Assembly (NCBI GenBank): GCA_910585215.1
Contig: CAJUDQ010000001.1
Location: forward strand, 155,166-216,807
Source of the DNA: an uncultured Lachnospiraceae bacterium
GTDB lineage: Bacteria > Bacillota > Clostridia > Lachnospirales > Lachnospiraceae
Direction: 5' to 3'
DNA: 61,642 nucleotides
Part shown: one piece after another, positions 44,791 to 54,230 of the stretch
How the letters are laid out: each line of letters begins with the position of its first letter
How positions within the stretch are numbered: position 1 is the stretch's first letter
Program-made: the position numbers and the translations under genes
Notes under the pieces: generated by a model
Database searches by the model: none
Seen by the model: the letters and a program-made list of their open reading frames with translations, nothing else
Told to the model about the DNA's origin: nothing

Positions 44791-44819
44791 ATTATAACCT
44801 ATTTATTTTTCAAATACAA
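44791..44819 (-). promoter_or_regulatory. Promoter of fba
   Basis: TTGTAT, 17 bp, TATAAT. It overlaps the stop codon of the transglutaminase gene. Confidence 0.7.
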
Positions 44820-47800
44820 GCATTTGATATATTTGTAAATGAATTTTTCGTAAATTTTTCCCTGTTCGTACATGGATTGTCCATACTTTTGCACAAAATG
44901 ATACAATTTATCCACTTCCTCTTCTTCCATACTCCCTTTTGGCCCATACCGGAACTTGTCAAGCACTTTCAGTACATACCATGCTTCCTCTGTGGACAAT
45001 TCCGGCAGAGAATGATTAAGAAGTACTGCCTTGTCCTCATTTGTTTCAGCTTCTTCCATATTTATCTTAAAAATGTCAAATATTTCTTTCAACTGCCGTT
45101 CCATTTCTCCAAGTCTTGCAGACTTGCTGCCGGTTTCCAGTTTTTTAAGTGTCCGGCGGCTGACGATCTGATATCTGAAAAGAACTACTGCTATCACAGC
45201 CAGAAGAAACAGTATTCCTTTTATCAGCACTTTTGCCTGAGGACTGAGAGATTTAGAGATAGTTCCTCCATTTTTCTGCTCCTGTTTTGGGGCAGTTGTT
45301 GTAGTTTTTTGAGGATTCTGCATAGTGCTTTCATCTGAATTTGTTGATGTTGGCTGATAATTATTTGCGGCAGTGGTATTTTGCGCCGGATTTTGTGGAG
45401 CTGTCGTTTCATGATTTACTTCAAAGTTCTCCGTACCTGGTGTTACTTCTACCGGAACCCAGCCAAGGCCCTCCTGATAAATTTCTACCCATGCATGAGC
45501 AGATTTATCTGTAATATTATATTTTACAGTATTCCCGTTTCTTTCTACGATACATTTATTATCTGCAAAATATCCCTCTGCATATCTTGCCGGAATCCCC
45601 ATGCTGCGAAACATCATAACTGCCGCGGAGGCAAAATGTATGCAATATCCTGTTTTCCTCGCCATAAAATCATTGATAAAATCGGCATTTTCATTCTTGC
45701 GAACAATATTAATATTGTAGGTAAATCCATTCTGACTGAAATACCTGCGGATATACTGGGCATATGGCTCATATCCCAGAGTACGGTACTGATAATCTCC
45801 ACGGGCAAGTTCAATCTGCTTTCCCTGATAAATTGTGGAAACAGCAGAAAATTTTTCTTTCAGTTCCCCAAGTTCCTCTGGAACCTGTGTATAATTTTGC
45901 TCTACATATTCGGCATAAAGTTTTTCCAACGCTATCATGCTTTTCATTTCTTTCCCGAAAGATTCGTCTTCCGGTATGATGACAATATGTGGATAATCTC
46001 CAAATTTATCGCGCACCATATTTATATTTAAACTGTTCTCAAGCATATATCCTGAAAACCTCACCGTTTTTCCTATGTCCTCCTTGGAAAAATATTCATA
46101 GCCATCTCCGCCTATTGTTCCCTCTGTTCCCGTTTTGGAAAAATAAGGTCTGTAAATATTGGTATCTTCCTCAAGATGACTTTGAATCTGCATATCATAA
46201 CTGGTATCCATATCCTGCTGTGCAGTGACATAATAAAGTCCCATTGACTGACAATCAGCAAAATATTGTGCAAGTTTTTCACGAAAAGCCGCCGCTTCTG
46301 TAAAATAAATATTTAAATACGTATTATCCTGTTCTCTGTAATTAAGAGTCTCAAATGCTTTTTTTAAATACTCCTCTTCTTTTTTTATTTCACTGTTACT
46401 CCTCTCTTTCCATACATCCCCTTCATAATCGGTTCCCGCAAAGGATTTTAAATAAATTCCTCTTTGTATTGGGGTTCCTCCACCATAAATATTCATGGTC
46501 AGAACCAGTTCTCCGGTATAAGATACAGGCACGGTATCGTCAAGATTTCCTCTTTTACCGGAAACAAGCACTGGTTCCTTTTTAAATAAATCGGACAGAA
46601 TCCGTATGCCTCCTTTGAGATTTCCTTCCTCCAGCACAGAATTTATCACAGATTTACATTCTGTCATCCATTCTGGTCTCTGATATCCACCCCAGAAAAT
46701 ATGAAACAGCACTATACAAAATGCAGCCATTGTTACAATCATGGTCATACATCCGGAAAAAAACGCCACATTTCCCGTATATGGATAATCATCTGACAGA
46801 TATTTTCGTTTTTTCTTTTTCCCAAAGCCGATAGCGGAATGAATCGCAAAAATTGCCGGAAAATAAATAAGTCCAAACAATACAACATAACTAGGCGGAA
46901 CATATCCTACAATCATGGAAATACTAATCAGAGGCACTACAATCAGGAGATGTACCAGCAGAACAAACTCCATGCAGAAATTATAAATCACATCTGCCAC
47001 GGCATAAGTAATCAGTATCAGCAACCAGTCAAGCTCAGGACTGCTATACTCAAAAAATCCATAATCTCCCTCTGATACAATAATATCCATGCCAAATGCA
47101 TCGATAATATTCGACACCCCGTCAAAAACAAAAAATACCCCTCCGAATATCAGAATCAGAAGATATCCTCCAAATATGACAATATTTCGTATTCTTCCGA
47201 TTCTTTTTTCTTCCATGCCTTCTCCAATTACATTTAATATAAAATGAATCAGTATAAAAAAGGAAACTGTAATAAATGGCACAGAAATAAAATCTCTTTC
47301 AAAAAATATCACATCATATATGGAAAAAACTGCCATACCTGCTGCAAGCAGCGCAATAAATGACTGTAGTGCCATATATTTAAAATTGTCACCTGTATGC
47401 TTTATTTTTTTCTGGCAGCGTATTTTGTCATTGTACGGCTCAAGAAAAGGTCTGAAACTGTCTGTATGTTCCTGCTGCTCTGTTACTTCTAGATGAAGCA
47501 CAGTATTATTTTCAAGAAAATATTGTTTTTTATCCTCTGTGTTATCCTTATCTGTTCCTTCCGGTTCCTGAATATTGATATAAATGGCATTATGAGGAAG
47601 CTGCTCTTTTTTTATATTTTCTGTAGTAATATAGATATTCGTTCCTGTATTTGTATCTCTCTGCAAACTATCTGAAAAATTTGAATTTTTTTCATTACAG
47701 TCGCAAATCAGCCTCAAAAGATGATTTGCTTCTGTCTCACATGCTCCCTTTTCTCCATACCCTGTAAGGTCAAAGGGAATATTCTGAGAATTGCAGGTGC

Positions 47801-48593
47801 TTATCAGCGAATAGACAACCCCCAGCAGTTTATCACTGCTCTCATACCTGAATTTTGCATCCACAAATGTATCTACATGGATATGCACTTTTTCGTCTAC
47901 AGTATTTCCAAAATGCTTTACAATCAGCTCATCTGATTTGGAACTTAGTTTCCAGTGTATATTTCTGACATCGTCTCCTTCATGATATTCATCAATAGCG
48001 ATAATTTCTCCGCGGTTTTCTCCTCTTTTTCCAGTCGAAAATTCTTCATTTTCATCCTCATCTACTCCATAACGGCTGTTTCTGATAAAAAAATCCATCT
48101 TGTTTGCAAAATCCGGAAAAATATAAAGAAGCGTCTCTATATTCAGTTTCTTTTTGTAAACACTGAGAAAAAAGAAATCATATACACGAATCTGTTTGAT
48201 TCTGACAGTCATTATTCCATAATGATGAAAAAGCATATCCATACCAAAATTACGAATCGTGCGAGGTTCTGCATTTACTACTATGATACGCTTCTCTTTA
48301 TGTCCAAAATAATCCACAATCTCTACTTTCAATTCAATCCTTGCCGCTGGAAATATAGTATCATTGTCAATCATAATATATTTCCTGATGCCGTTGTCTT
48401 TTTGACAATATTCCTCCTGTTCATCAAAATATACCTTCAATCTCCGCGCCATCAGGAAATTAACAATTCCTATTACAACAGGAACCACAATGCCGACTTT
48501 AAATATCAGTTCTGTTTGCCAGCTGTTGTACATAATCATAATCCAGAACAATAGAATGAAAATCACACTGTAAACAATTCTGTTTTTTCTCAT
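44799..48593 (-). CDS. DUF58-transglutaminase (TgpA-like) membrane fusion protein
   Basis: 1264 residues combining two proteins usually encoded separately. Residues 1-55: two membrane helices. Residues about 60-390: DUF58-type region, with the hallmark GEIIAIDEYHEGDDVRNIHWKLS (about 191-213). Residues about 410-660: about 7-8 membrane helices. The extracellular transglutaminase-like domain carries Cys about 982 in RKTGYCIHFASAAVMMFRSMG, His about 1033 in SAHAWVEIY, and a WVPVEVTPG third motif. A Thr/Asn/Gln linker, a membrane helix (about 1130-1152) and a DUF4129-like cytoplasmic tail follow. It lies 23 bases after the moxR gene. Such clusters are linked to surface-protein or wall maturation; the substrate is unknown. 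Confidence 0.88.
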   Translation of the reverse strand: MRKNRIVYSVIFILLFWIMIMYNSWQTELIFKVGIVVPVVIGIVNFLMARRLKVYFDEQEEYCQKDNGIRKYIMIDNDTIFPAARIELKVEIVDYFGHKEKRIIVVNAEPRTIRNFGMDMLFHHYGIMTVRIKQIRVYDFFFLSVYKKKLNIETLLYIFPDFANKMDFFIRNSRYGVDEDENEEFSTGKRGENRGEIIAIDEYHEGDDVRNIHWKLSSKSDELIVKHFGNTVDEKVHIHVDTFVDAKFRYESSDKLLGVVYSLISTCNSQNIPFDLTGYGEKGACETEANHLLRLICDCNEKNSNFSDSLQRDTNTGTNIYITTENIKKEQLPHNAIYINIQEPEGTDKDNTEDKKQYFLENNTVLHLEVTEQQEHTDSFRPFLEPYNDKIRCQKKIKHTGDNFKYMALQSFIALLAAGMAVFSIYDVIFFERDFISVPFITVSFFILIHFILNVIGEGMEEKRIGRIRNIVIFGGYLLILIFGGVFFVFDGVSNIIDAFGMDIIVSEGDYGFFEYSSPELDWLLILITYAVADVIYNFCMEFVLLVHLLIVVPLISISMIVGYVPPSYVVLFGLIYFPAIFAIHSAIGFGKKKKRKYLSDDYPYTGNVAFFSGCMTMIVTMAAFCIVLFHIFWGGYQRPEWMTECKSVINSVLEEGNLKGGIRILSDLFKKEPVLVSGKRGNLDDTVPVSYTGELVLTMNIYGGGTPIQRGIYLKSFAGTDYEGDVWKERSNSEIKKEEEYLKKAFETLNYREQDNTYLNIYFTEAAAFREKLAQYFADCQSMGLYYVTAQQDMDTSYDMQIQSHLEEDTNIYRPYFSKTGTEGTIGGDGYEYFSKEDIGKTVRFSGYMLENSLNINMVRDKFGDYPHIVIIPEDESFGKEMKSMIALEKLYAEYVEQNYTQVPEELGELKEKFSAVSTIYQGKQIELARGDYQYRTLGYEPYAQYIRRYFSQNGFTYNINIVRKNENADFINDFMARKTGYCIHFASAAVMMFRSMGIPARYAEGYFADNKCIVERNGNTVKYNITDKSAHAWVEIYQEGLGWVPVEVTPGTENFEVNHETTAPQNPAQNTTAANNYQPTSTNSDESTMQNPQKTTTTAPKQEQKNGGTISKSLSPQAKVLIKGILFLLAVIAVVLFRYQIVSRRTLKKLETGSKSARLGEMERQLKEIFDIFKINMEEAETNEDKAVLLNHSLPELSTEEAWYVLKVLDKFRYGPKGSMEEEEVDKLYHFVQKYGQSMYEQGKIYEKFIYKYIKCLYLKNK

Positions 48594-48616
48594 AATGGTA
48601 TATTCCCTTCCATATA

Positions 48617-49552
48617 TTACTTTTCAACGGAGATTTGTCTGATCGCCTCACCAATCATCTCCCTTATTTTTAACCCCTGAGTTTTGCCCCTTCCCGACAA
48701 AATAATTCTGTGATTTGCTGTATCATAAAATACCTTTTTGATATCATCCGGCACTACATAATTTCGCCCCTCGATATAGGCCCATGCCTGCGCTGCCTTT
48801 ACTACTGCAAGTGTTCCCCGCGGGCTGACTCCCAATTCAATATTTGAATTGTTCCGCGTAGTATTCACAAGCTTTACCACATATTCTGCAATCTTTTCAT
48901 GTACAAATACCTGAGAAACCTCTTTTTGTATATAGGCCAAATCCTCTCGGTTAATGACAGCCTGTACCTTTTGTATCAGATTTCCTTCCTCTTTTTTACT
49001 AATCAGCAGCTTTACTTCATCTTCCGGACTTGGATACCCCATATAAAGCCGAAACATAAATCGGTCAAGCTGTGATTCAGGCAGCATTGCCGTTCCTACT
49101 GAACCGATAGGATTCTGTGTTGCAATCACAAAAAAAGGACTTGGGACCTTTTTTGTTTTTCCGTCTACTGTTACTTTTCTTTCCTCCATAACCTCCAGAA
49201 GCGCTGCCTGTGTTTTGGAGGAAGTTCTGTTTATCTCATCGGCAAGCAGAAGATTACACATCACTGCTCCCGATTTATATACAAATTCATTTTTTGCTTT
49301 ATCAAACATCGTAAATCCAGTAATATCTGACGGCATTACATCTGTAGTAAACTGGATTCGCTTGTTATCCAGTCCCATTGCCGCTGCAAACGCTTTTGCC
49401 ATTGTCGTTTTTCCTACCCCCGGTATGTCTTCTATCAAAATATGACCACCTGCAATAATTGCGGCAGTTACTTTTCTTATAACGTCCTCTTTTCCCAATA
49501 CTACCTGATTTACCTGGTTTATAATCTCATTACATGCTTCTGTACCTGTCAT
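48617..49552 (-). CDS. MoxR-family AAA ATPase
   Basis: 311 residues. Walker A EDIPGVGKTTMAKAFA, Walker B LLADEINRTSSKTQAALLEVMEE, sensor FFVIATQNPIGSVGTAMLPESQLDRFMFRLYMGYP, C-terminal lid with GVSPRGTLAVVKAAQAWA. MoxR ATPases work as chaperones with DUF58/VWA partners, here the fusion encoded next. ATG 49552 follows GGAGG by nine bases; the in-frame ATG at 49573 is less likely. Confidence 0.93.
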   Translation of the reverse strand: MTGTEACNEIINQVNQVVLGKEDVIRKVTAAIIAGGHILIEDIPGVGKTTMAKAFAAAMGLDNKRIQFTTDVMPSDITGFTMFDKAKNEFVYKSGAVMCNLLLADEINRTSSKTQAALLEVMEERKVTVDGKTKKVPSPFFVIATQNPIGSVGTAMLPESQLDRFMFRLYMGYPSPEDEVKLLISKKEEGNLIQKVQAVINREDLAYIQKEVSQVFVHEKIAEYVVKLVNTTRNNSNIELGVSPRGTLAVVKAAQAWAYIEGRNYVVPDDIKKVFYDTANHRIILSGRGKTQGLKIREMIGEAIRQISVEK

Positions 49553-49727
49553 GTGACTTGTCCTCCGTTGCATTTCAATTCTGTGATACTTCTATCATAT
49601 TTTAAAATTAACTTTTTTACAAGTAATTTTCATAAAAAATGAAAAATTTTTGTTTTTCTATTGTATATTCTACAGGTTTTTTGTATCATAGATATAACTG
49701 TTTACATATAAAACCAAGGAGGAAATC

Positions 49728-50324
49728 ATGAACACAAATAAGCAGAAAAATTTACTGATAGATGATATGCATTTTTCTATACCTGATGAGGAACAAAAAA
49801 TGCTGATTGCACGTGTTTCTTCTCAAAAATTTAAGGAAGCATTTTACAAACGCTTTTTTATTTCACTGATAGTTGCCTTTATTTTTTTTACAGTCGAATT
49901 TATTGCGCGTACCTATACCAACCGTCATGCCGTATCTCGTTTCTTTCACTATCCAGGAGCCGAAACGATTCCCAGTATGATAATCTTTGTCGTTTTTACT
50001 TTTCTAATTTTCAATGTGGTTTCTTTTGCTTATATGTACACAAAAATACAAATGAATGACATATCAGCAAAATATGAATGTATGCAGGGAATTATTACTG
50101 AAAAATATGATGGCAGACATCTTTCACAATCATCGGGAGAAGCCAGCAGAAATTATATTCTGTTTAGCAATGAAGAAGGCCACTGTACCACTGCTCTCTC
50201 TGTTAAAAATTTGCGAATCTTTCAGTCTATTGAGGCAGGAGATAAAATTCTGGTAATCAGATATAAACCTCTGGGAATTGCAAACTATACATTTATTCCT
50301 TTACAGGAAAAACAGAAGGCATAA
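49728..50324 (+). CDS. Two-helix membrane protein, unknown function
   Basis: 198 residues, ATG 49728 behind AAGGAGG. Cytoplasmic N-terminus (about 1-40), membrane helices at about 43-62 and 82-106, then a 90-residue cytoplasmic domain (MQGIITEKYDGRHLSQSSGE; IFQSIEAGDKILVIRYKP) suggestive of a small beta-barrel. Divergent from moxR, with a shared 150-base promoter region. First of the few plus-strand genes. No family recognised. Confidence 0.7.
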   Translation: MNTNKQKNLLIDDMHFSIPDEEQKMLIARVSSQKFKEAFYKRFFISLIVAFIFFTVEFIARTYTNRHAVSRFFHYPGAETIPSMIIFVVFTFLIFNVVSFAYMYTKIQMNDISAKYECMQGIITEKYDGRHLSQSSGEASRNYILFSNEEGHCTTALSVKNLRIFQSIEAGDKILVIRYKPLGIANYTFIPLQEKQKA

Positions 50325-50386
50325 AAAAGTAAAAAGTGCACAACCTAAAAATTGTACTTTAATTTTTTCTTTAGAGGAATATTTTT

Positions 50387-50857
50387 ATGTATAAGACAAG
50401 GTTGTGCAGGAATCTGGAAATCCTGCGTTCTGAACTGGCAGCCATGGGGACCTCCCGTTTTGCCGAAACCAGAAACTTTATACAGCATGGGCATACAAGT
50501 GTATATACACATTGTATTTCTGTCGCCTATACAAGCTGCATGATTGCCGCAAGGTTCAACTTGAAAGTGGATATCCCAAAACTTGTACGTGGTGCACTGC
50601 TGCATGATTACTTTTTATATGACTGGCATAATGCCAGAAGCTTGCTGCTTCACGGTTTTACTCATCCAAAACGTGCACTGGTAAATGCATGTGAAGAATT
50701 CAGGCTCTCTCCTCTTGAATGTAATATTATTTCCAGACATATGTTTCCTTTAACTCCTATCCCTCCTCTGTGTATGGAAGGATGGATTGTAAACATTGCG
50801 GATAAATATTGTTTTGTTCGAGAAAGTTTTGCCGGTGAAAAATCATGGGCTGCCTGA
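50387..50857 (+). CDS. HD-domain hydrolase
   Basis: 156 residues. HD metal site: H in GHTSVYTHCISVAY, HD in LVRGALLHDYFLYDWH, later H and D (ISRHMFPL; NIADKYC). The pattern matches small HDIG-like phosphohydrolases found in many clostridia, with substrate unknown. Lies 62 bases after the membrane protein. The gene's last codons are part of the terminator stem and the TGA is in the loop. Confidence 0.85.
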   Translation: MYKTRLCRNLEILRSELAAMGTSRFAETRNFIQHGHTSVYTHCISVAYTSCMIAARFNLKVDIPKLVRGALLHDYFLYDWHNARSLLLHGFTHPKRALVNACEEFRLSPLECNIISRHMFPLTPIPPLCMEGWIVNIADKYCFVRESFAGEKSWAA

Positions 50858-50865
50858 GGCAGCCC
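50847..50865 (+). terminator. Terminator overlapping the HD gene stop codon
   Basis: GGGCTGCC TGA GGCAGCCC: perfect 8-bp GC-rich stem with the stop codon TGA as the 3-nt loop, followed by AGATTTTTATT. Confidence 0.88.
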
Positions 50866-50921
50866 AGATTTTTATTGGGTAACCAGTATGATTTTCAATT
50901 GATTATATCCTGTTAACTGCA

Positions 50922-51362
50922 CTATTTTCTGTTATTATTCATGCAGGAATCCATACAGAAATGATCAAAGCTTGGATTAAATGCATAGAAATTATTAAAA
51001 TCCAGTTCATCCTGAACAATTCTAAGCGCTTCCCCGAACCTCTGGAAATGCACAATTTCTCTCGCTCTTAAAAATCTGATTGGGTCAGCAACATCCGGGT
51101 CCTTTACCATTCTCAAAATATTGTCATAGGTAGTTCTTGCCTTTTGTTCTGCTGCCATATCTTCAAACAAATCTGTAATCGGGTCTCCTGTTACCTGAAA
51201 CTGTGAGGCTGTAAACGGCATACCAGAAGCTGCCTGAGGCCATACTCCCGTGGTATGGTCCACATAATACTGGTCAAATCCCGACGCCTTGATTTCTTCA
51301 GGTGTAAGATTGCATGTCAGTTGATGAACAATCGTACCTACAATTTCAAGATGTGCCAGTTC
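50922..51362 (-). pseudogene. cotJC: 5'-truncated CotJC-like manganese catalase/spore coat gene
   Basis: The frame reads ELAHLEIVGTIVHQLTCNLT from about 51362 through DHTTGVWPQAASGMPF, TGDPITDLFEDMAAEQKARTTYDNILRM and FLRAREIVHFQRFGEALRIV to a natural-looking C-terminus at 50922. This is the C-terminal two thirds of CotJC (usual length about 190). The first about 65 residues are missing: upstream of 51362 the frame hits TGA and no coding similarity remains. The only internal start is a GTG at 51263 without a ribosome site. CotJC belongs to the cotJABC spore coat operon; no cotJA or cotJB is present, so this is a leftover. Confidence 0.8.
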
Positions 51363-51500
51363 ACCTGCTCATTGAGGTTGGAAGCATTGATTTTTTGTTC
51401 TGTGTGTATTATAATCATTTTATAATAAAGGTCCTTAAAAACTGTTGTAATTGCACAATAAAAAATTTATATCTATTTAAAATAAAATCAGGAGGAATCT

Positions 51501-52157
51501 ATGAATTTTGAAAATTGTTTTCCCATATGGTCAAAACTGACCTCAGCAGAACGTGGCATGTTTACACATTCTGCCATACATCACAAATTGTCTTCCGGAA
51601 CTTTGACTTTTTCAGCCTCTTCCGACTGCCTTGGACTAATTCTTATTGGCTCTGGCCGGCTTCGAATTTTTATTTCCTCTGAAGACGGAAAAGAACTTAC
51701 TCTCTTTCGCCTGTTTCCACAGGATATCTGTCTGCTTTCTGCCGCATGTATTGTAAAAGATATGGAATTAAATATCAGCATAGAGGCTGAGAAACCGTCT
51801 GAAATATGGATTATGCCATCCAGTACCTGTAAAGAAATTATGTCACAATCTATTACATTCTCCAGTTATCTAAATCAAATTATGTTTTCTCGAATCGCAA
51901 AAATATTGCAGCTTTTTGAAGCTGTTATGTGGGAAAGTGTGGATAAACGGCTGGCTGCGTTTTTACTGGAAGAACGCCATATAGAAAAAAACGACACTCT
52001 CAAAATCACACATGAAAAAATTGCAAATCATATGGGAACTGCCAGAGAAGTAGTTACCCGAACACTGAAGGCATTTCAGTCGAAAAAATTGGTTCAGCTT
52101 TCCAGAGGCTCCATCACATTGACAGATATTGACCAACTGCTGGAATTATCAGAATAA
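51501..52157 (+). CDS. Crp/Fnr-family transcriptional regulator
   Basis: 218 residues, ATG 51501 behind AGGAGGAATCT. Cyclic-nucleotide-binding-like beta-roll (about 10-125; LGLILIGSGRLRIFISSEDGKELTLFRLFPQDICLLSAACI), dimer helix, and C-terminal Crp-type HTH (LKITHEKIANHMGTAREVVTRTLKAFQSKKLVQLSRGSITL). No Fnr-type cysteine cluster is seen at the N-terminus, so it is not an obvious Fe-S sensor. Monocistronic. The target is unknown; nearby genes include desulfoferrodoxin, so a stress role is possible. Confidence 0.9.
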   Translation: MNFENCFPIWSKLTSAERGMFTHSAIHHKLSSGTLTFSASSDCLGLILIGSGRLRIFISSEDGKELTLFRLFPQDICLLSAACIVKDMELNISIEAEKPSEIWIMPSSTCKEIMSQSITFSSYLNQIMFSRIAKILQLFEAVMWESVDKRLAAFLLEERHIEKNDTLKITHEKIANHMGTAREVVTRTLKAFQSKKLVQLSRGSITLTDIDQLLELSE

Positions 52158-52250
52158 TTATCTGTAAAAACTTTCCCTACTCTGTATTCACAAACCACCA
52201 TTCCAAAAACAACATTTTAAAAATATGAACTATTTTCTTGCAAAACAAAA

Positions 52251-52277
52251 ACACGCCTGATAAAAAATCAGACGTGC
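52251..52277. terminator. Convergent terminator between the Crp gene and the repeat-protein gene
   Basis: In minus RNA GCACGTCTGAT pairs with ATCAGGCGTGT around a 5-nt T loop, then TTTTGTTTTG. Serves the minus-strand gene and may also stop the Crp transcript. Confidence 0.78.
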
Positions 52278-52292
52278 TTATTCATGAGTTCA

Positions 52293-53093
52293 TTATCTGT
52301 GGTGTCCGCCTCCATGATGTCCGGAACCATGATGACCATAACCTGCATTTGAGGAATAATTACAATAAGGATTATTGGAACATTGTACATCACAGATGCC
52401 ATCTCCGTTATTATCTATAAAATTATAGGTTGGAGCTGTACTCTGATTTCCATAATTTCCATGATGTTCTGCATAATTGCAGTATGGATTATTTTCACAC
52501 CATACATCACAGATACCATCTCCATCATTGTCTATAAAGTTGCAGTTCGAATTGTGATTTCCATAATTTCCATGATGCTCTGCATAATTGCAGTATGGAT
52601 TATTTTCACACCATACATCACAAACGCCGTCTCCATCATTGTCTATAAAATTATAGGCTGGAGCTGTGCTCTGATTTCCATGATGTTCTGCATAATTGCA
52701 GTATGGATTGTCTTCACACCATACATCACAGATACCATCTCCATCATTGTCTATAAATCTTGCTGTATTGACACTTGGCTCGGTAGGCTGTGTAACTGGT
52801 TCTGTAGGTTGTGTAGCTGGTTCATTACTGCTGTACGAATTATCTATCTCATTGTTTCCATAGGCAACTTCCTGCTCATTGTCAGATACATTCGTCACAT
52901 CCTCTGTGGTACTTTCCTCATTTGCTGCATCAGTAGTGCTTTCTTCCATGGAAGCCTCTGTGGTCTCATTCTCCTGACTGACTACGGCGGAAGATTTTTC
53001 GCGGTTTGATAAAAAATCTTTTGCTGCGGAGGTAATTGAAGCTCCTGCGAACAAAACGGCAACCAAACCTGCAATCATAATTTTGCGAAACAT
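52293..53093 (-). CDS. Secreted protein with four Asp-rich/Cys-rich repeats and His-rich tail
   Basis: 266 residues, ATG 53093 behind GGAGGAGAT. Signal peptide (about 1-24), a Thr/Glu/Ser-rich stalk (about 25-95) with two QPTEP copies, then four tandem repeats of about 29-35 residues. Each has FIDNDGDGICDVWCENNPYC followed by NYAEHHGN. The DNDGDGICD loop looks like a Ca-binding (dockerin/TSP3-type) loop, and the two Cys and HH could bind metal or form a disulfide. The tail GHHGSGHHGGGHHR is strongly His-rich. No anchor motif is seen, so the protein is probably secreted. Function unknown; metal binding is an inference. Confidence 0.85.
   Translation of the reverse strand: MFRKIMIAGLVAVLFAGASITSAAKDFLSNREKSSAVVSQENETTEASMEESTTDAANEESTTEDVTNVSDNEQEVAYGNNEIDNSYSSNEPATQPTEPVTQPTEPSVNTARFIDNDGDGICDVWCEDNPYCNYAEHHGNQSTAPAYNFIDNDGDGVCDVWCENNPYCNYAEHHGNYGNHNSNCNFIDNDGDGICDVWCENNPYCNYAEHHGNYGNQSTAPTYNFIDNNGDGICDVQCSNNPYCNYSSNAGYGHHGSGHHGGGHHR
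52350..52780 (-). repeat. Tandem coding repeats of the DNDGDG protein
   Basis: Four near-identical units, for example at 52478-52530 and 52590-52640, carrying the IDNDGDG..CDVWCENNPYCNYAEHHG code. The two central units are almost identical in DNA, so recombination between them is likely. Confidence 0.8.
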
Positions 53094-53202
53094 TTTATCT
53101 CCTCCTTTTATTTTATTTGGTGATTTTACTATACACAAAAAACAAATGCTTTTCTGTGACTAAATCACCATAATTGAAAAAATTTTTGATTTTTTTGCAA
53201 TT

Positions 53203-54141
53203 TTACGAAACAAATAATTTTTTTGCAAAATTGTACAATGCATTCTGCCATACTGTATTCTGATGTCCGCCTTCGACATCATAAAAAATATGCGGAATAT
53301 TCTTTTCTGTCATTACATCATGCAGCCTGTATGTTACATTGCCACAGACATCATCTGTTCTTCCCACACAGAGCATAAGGAGCTTAAAATCTCCTGTTTC
53401 TTCCGAAATATTCAAATCATCCAGCAGAGGATGCATAACTCCACTGTATGTATTGTCCGCCAGAACACCTGCGGAAGAAAATGCTCCTACATATCCGAAT
53501 AATTCTGGATAGGTAAATGCTGTATACATTGTATTTCGCCCACCCATGGAATTTCCTGCAATAGCTGTATTTTCCCTTCCTGTCTTTACCGGATAATGAC
53601 TGTTTATATATGGCATAAGGTTTTCTACCAAATCCTTTCCAGTCAGGTCATATGTATATATCTTGTCTTTGATATCCAAATCATCAGTATCTTCTTTTTC
53701 ATTCACTGCACTGTTTGGACATACTACAATCATTTCCGGCACATCATCAAAATAATACAGGTTCTGCAGAATAATATCCGCAGATTTATTGCGCCAAGTA
53801 CGGTGACTGCCATCCAGGCCATGCAAAAGATACAAGACAGGATATTCTTTGTCTTCGTCATAATCTGCCGGCAGAAAAATCATGGCATGTCTGTCTGTAT
53901 CAGTAATATCAGAATGATATGTAATTGTATCAGGACTTCGATAGGAATAACCTGGCTGTTTTTTCATAAAATACGGATTTTGTGACATATCAATGGCGAT
54001 TCCATCTTCATTTGTTTCCTGCTCATAGCTTTCAACTTTTTCTCTTACCTGCTGTTTATATGCTGCACAGGCTGGTATCATAGCTGCACTGATTATTGCC
54101 GTCGCTGCTATTGCAGATATAAAAATTTTCTTTTTCCTCAT
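53203..54141 (-). CDS. Secreted esterase (PF00756-type alpha/beta hydrolase)
   Basis: 312 residues. Signal peptide (about 1-26), then an esterase D/feruloyl-esterase-like fold: AMIFLPADYDEDKEYPVLYLLHGLDGSHRTWRN. The nucleophile is in IAGNSMGGRNTMY (GxSxG), the acid in CVGRTDDVCG and the His in EGGHQNTVWQNAL. Relatives include feruloyl and acetyl xylan esterases attached to plant-fibre degradation, or antigen-85-type esterases; the substrate is not determined. ATG 54141. Transcribed from a palindromic MerR-type promoter at 54231-54261. Confidence 0.88.
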   Translation of the reverse strand: MRKKKIFISAIAATAIISAAMIPACAAYKQQVREKVESYEQETNEDGIAIDMSQNPYFMKKQPGYSYRSPDTITYHSDITDTDRHAMIFLPADYDEDKEYPVLYLLHGLDGSHRTWRNKSADIILQNLYYFDDVPEMIVVCPNSAVNEKEDTDDLDIKDKIYTYDLTGKDLVENLMPYINSHYPVKTGRENTAIAGNSMGGRNTMYTAFTYPELFGYVGAFSSAGVLADNTYSGVMHPLLDDLNISEETGDFKLLMLCVGRTDDVCGNVTYRLHDVMTEKNIPHIFYDVEGGHQNTVWQNALYNFAKKLFVS

Positions 54142-54230
54142 GATAGAATTTTCCCCTTTATAAAAAATTTATTAGATATGATATTCCATGCTTTATTTAT
54201 ATTCAGCATTTTGATAAAATCATTTTATTG

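Noticed and set aside
52350..52780. CRISPR-like periodic repeat
   Set aside because: The period is irregular, units are long and translate in frame to a conserved protein repeat. No cas genes are present.
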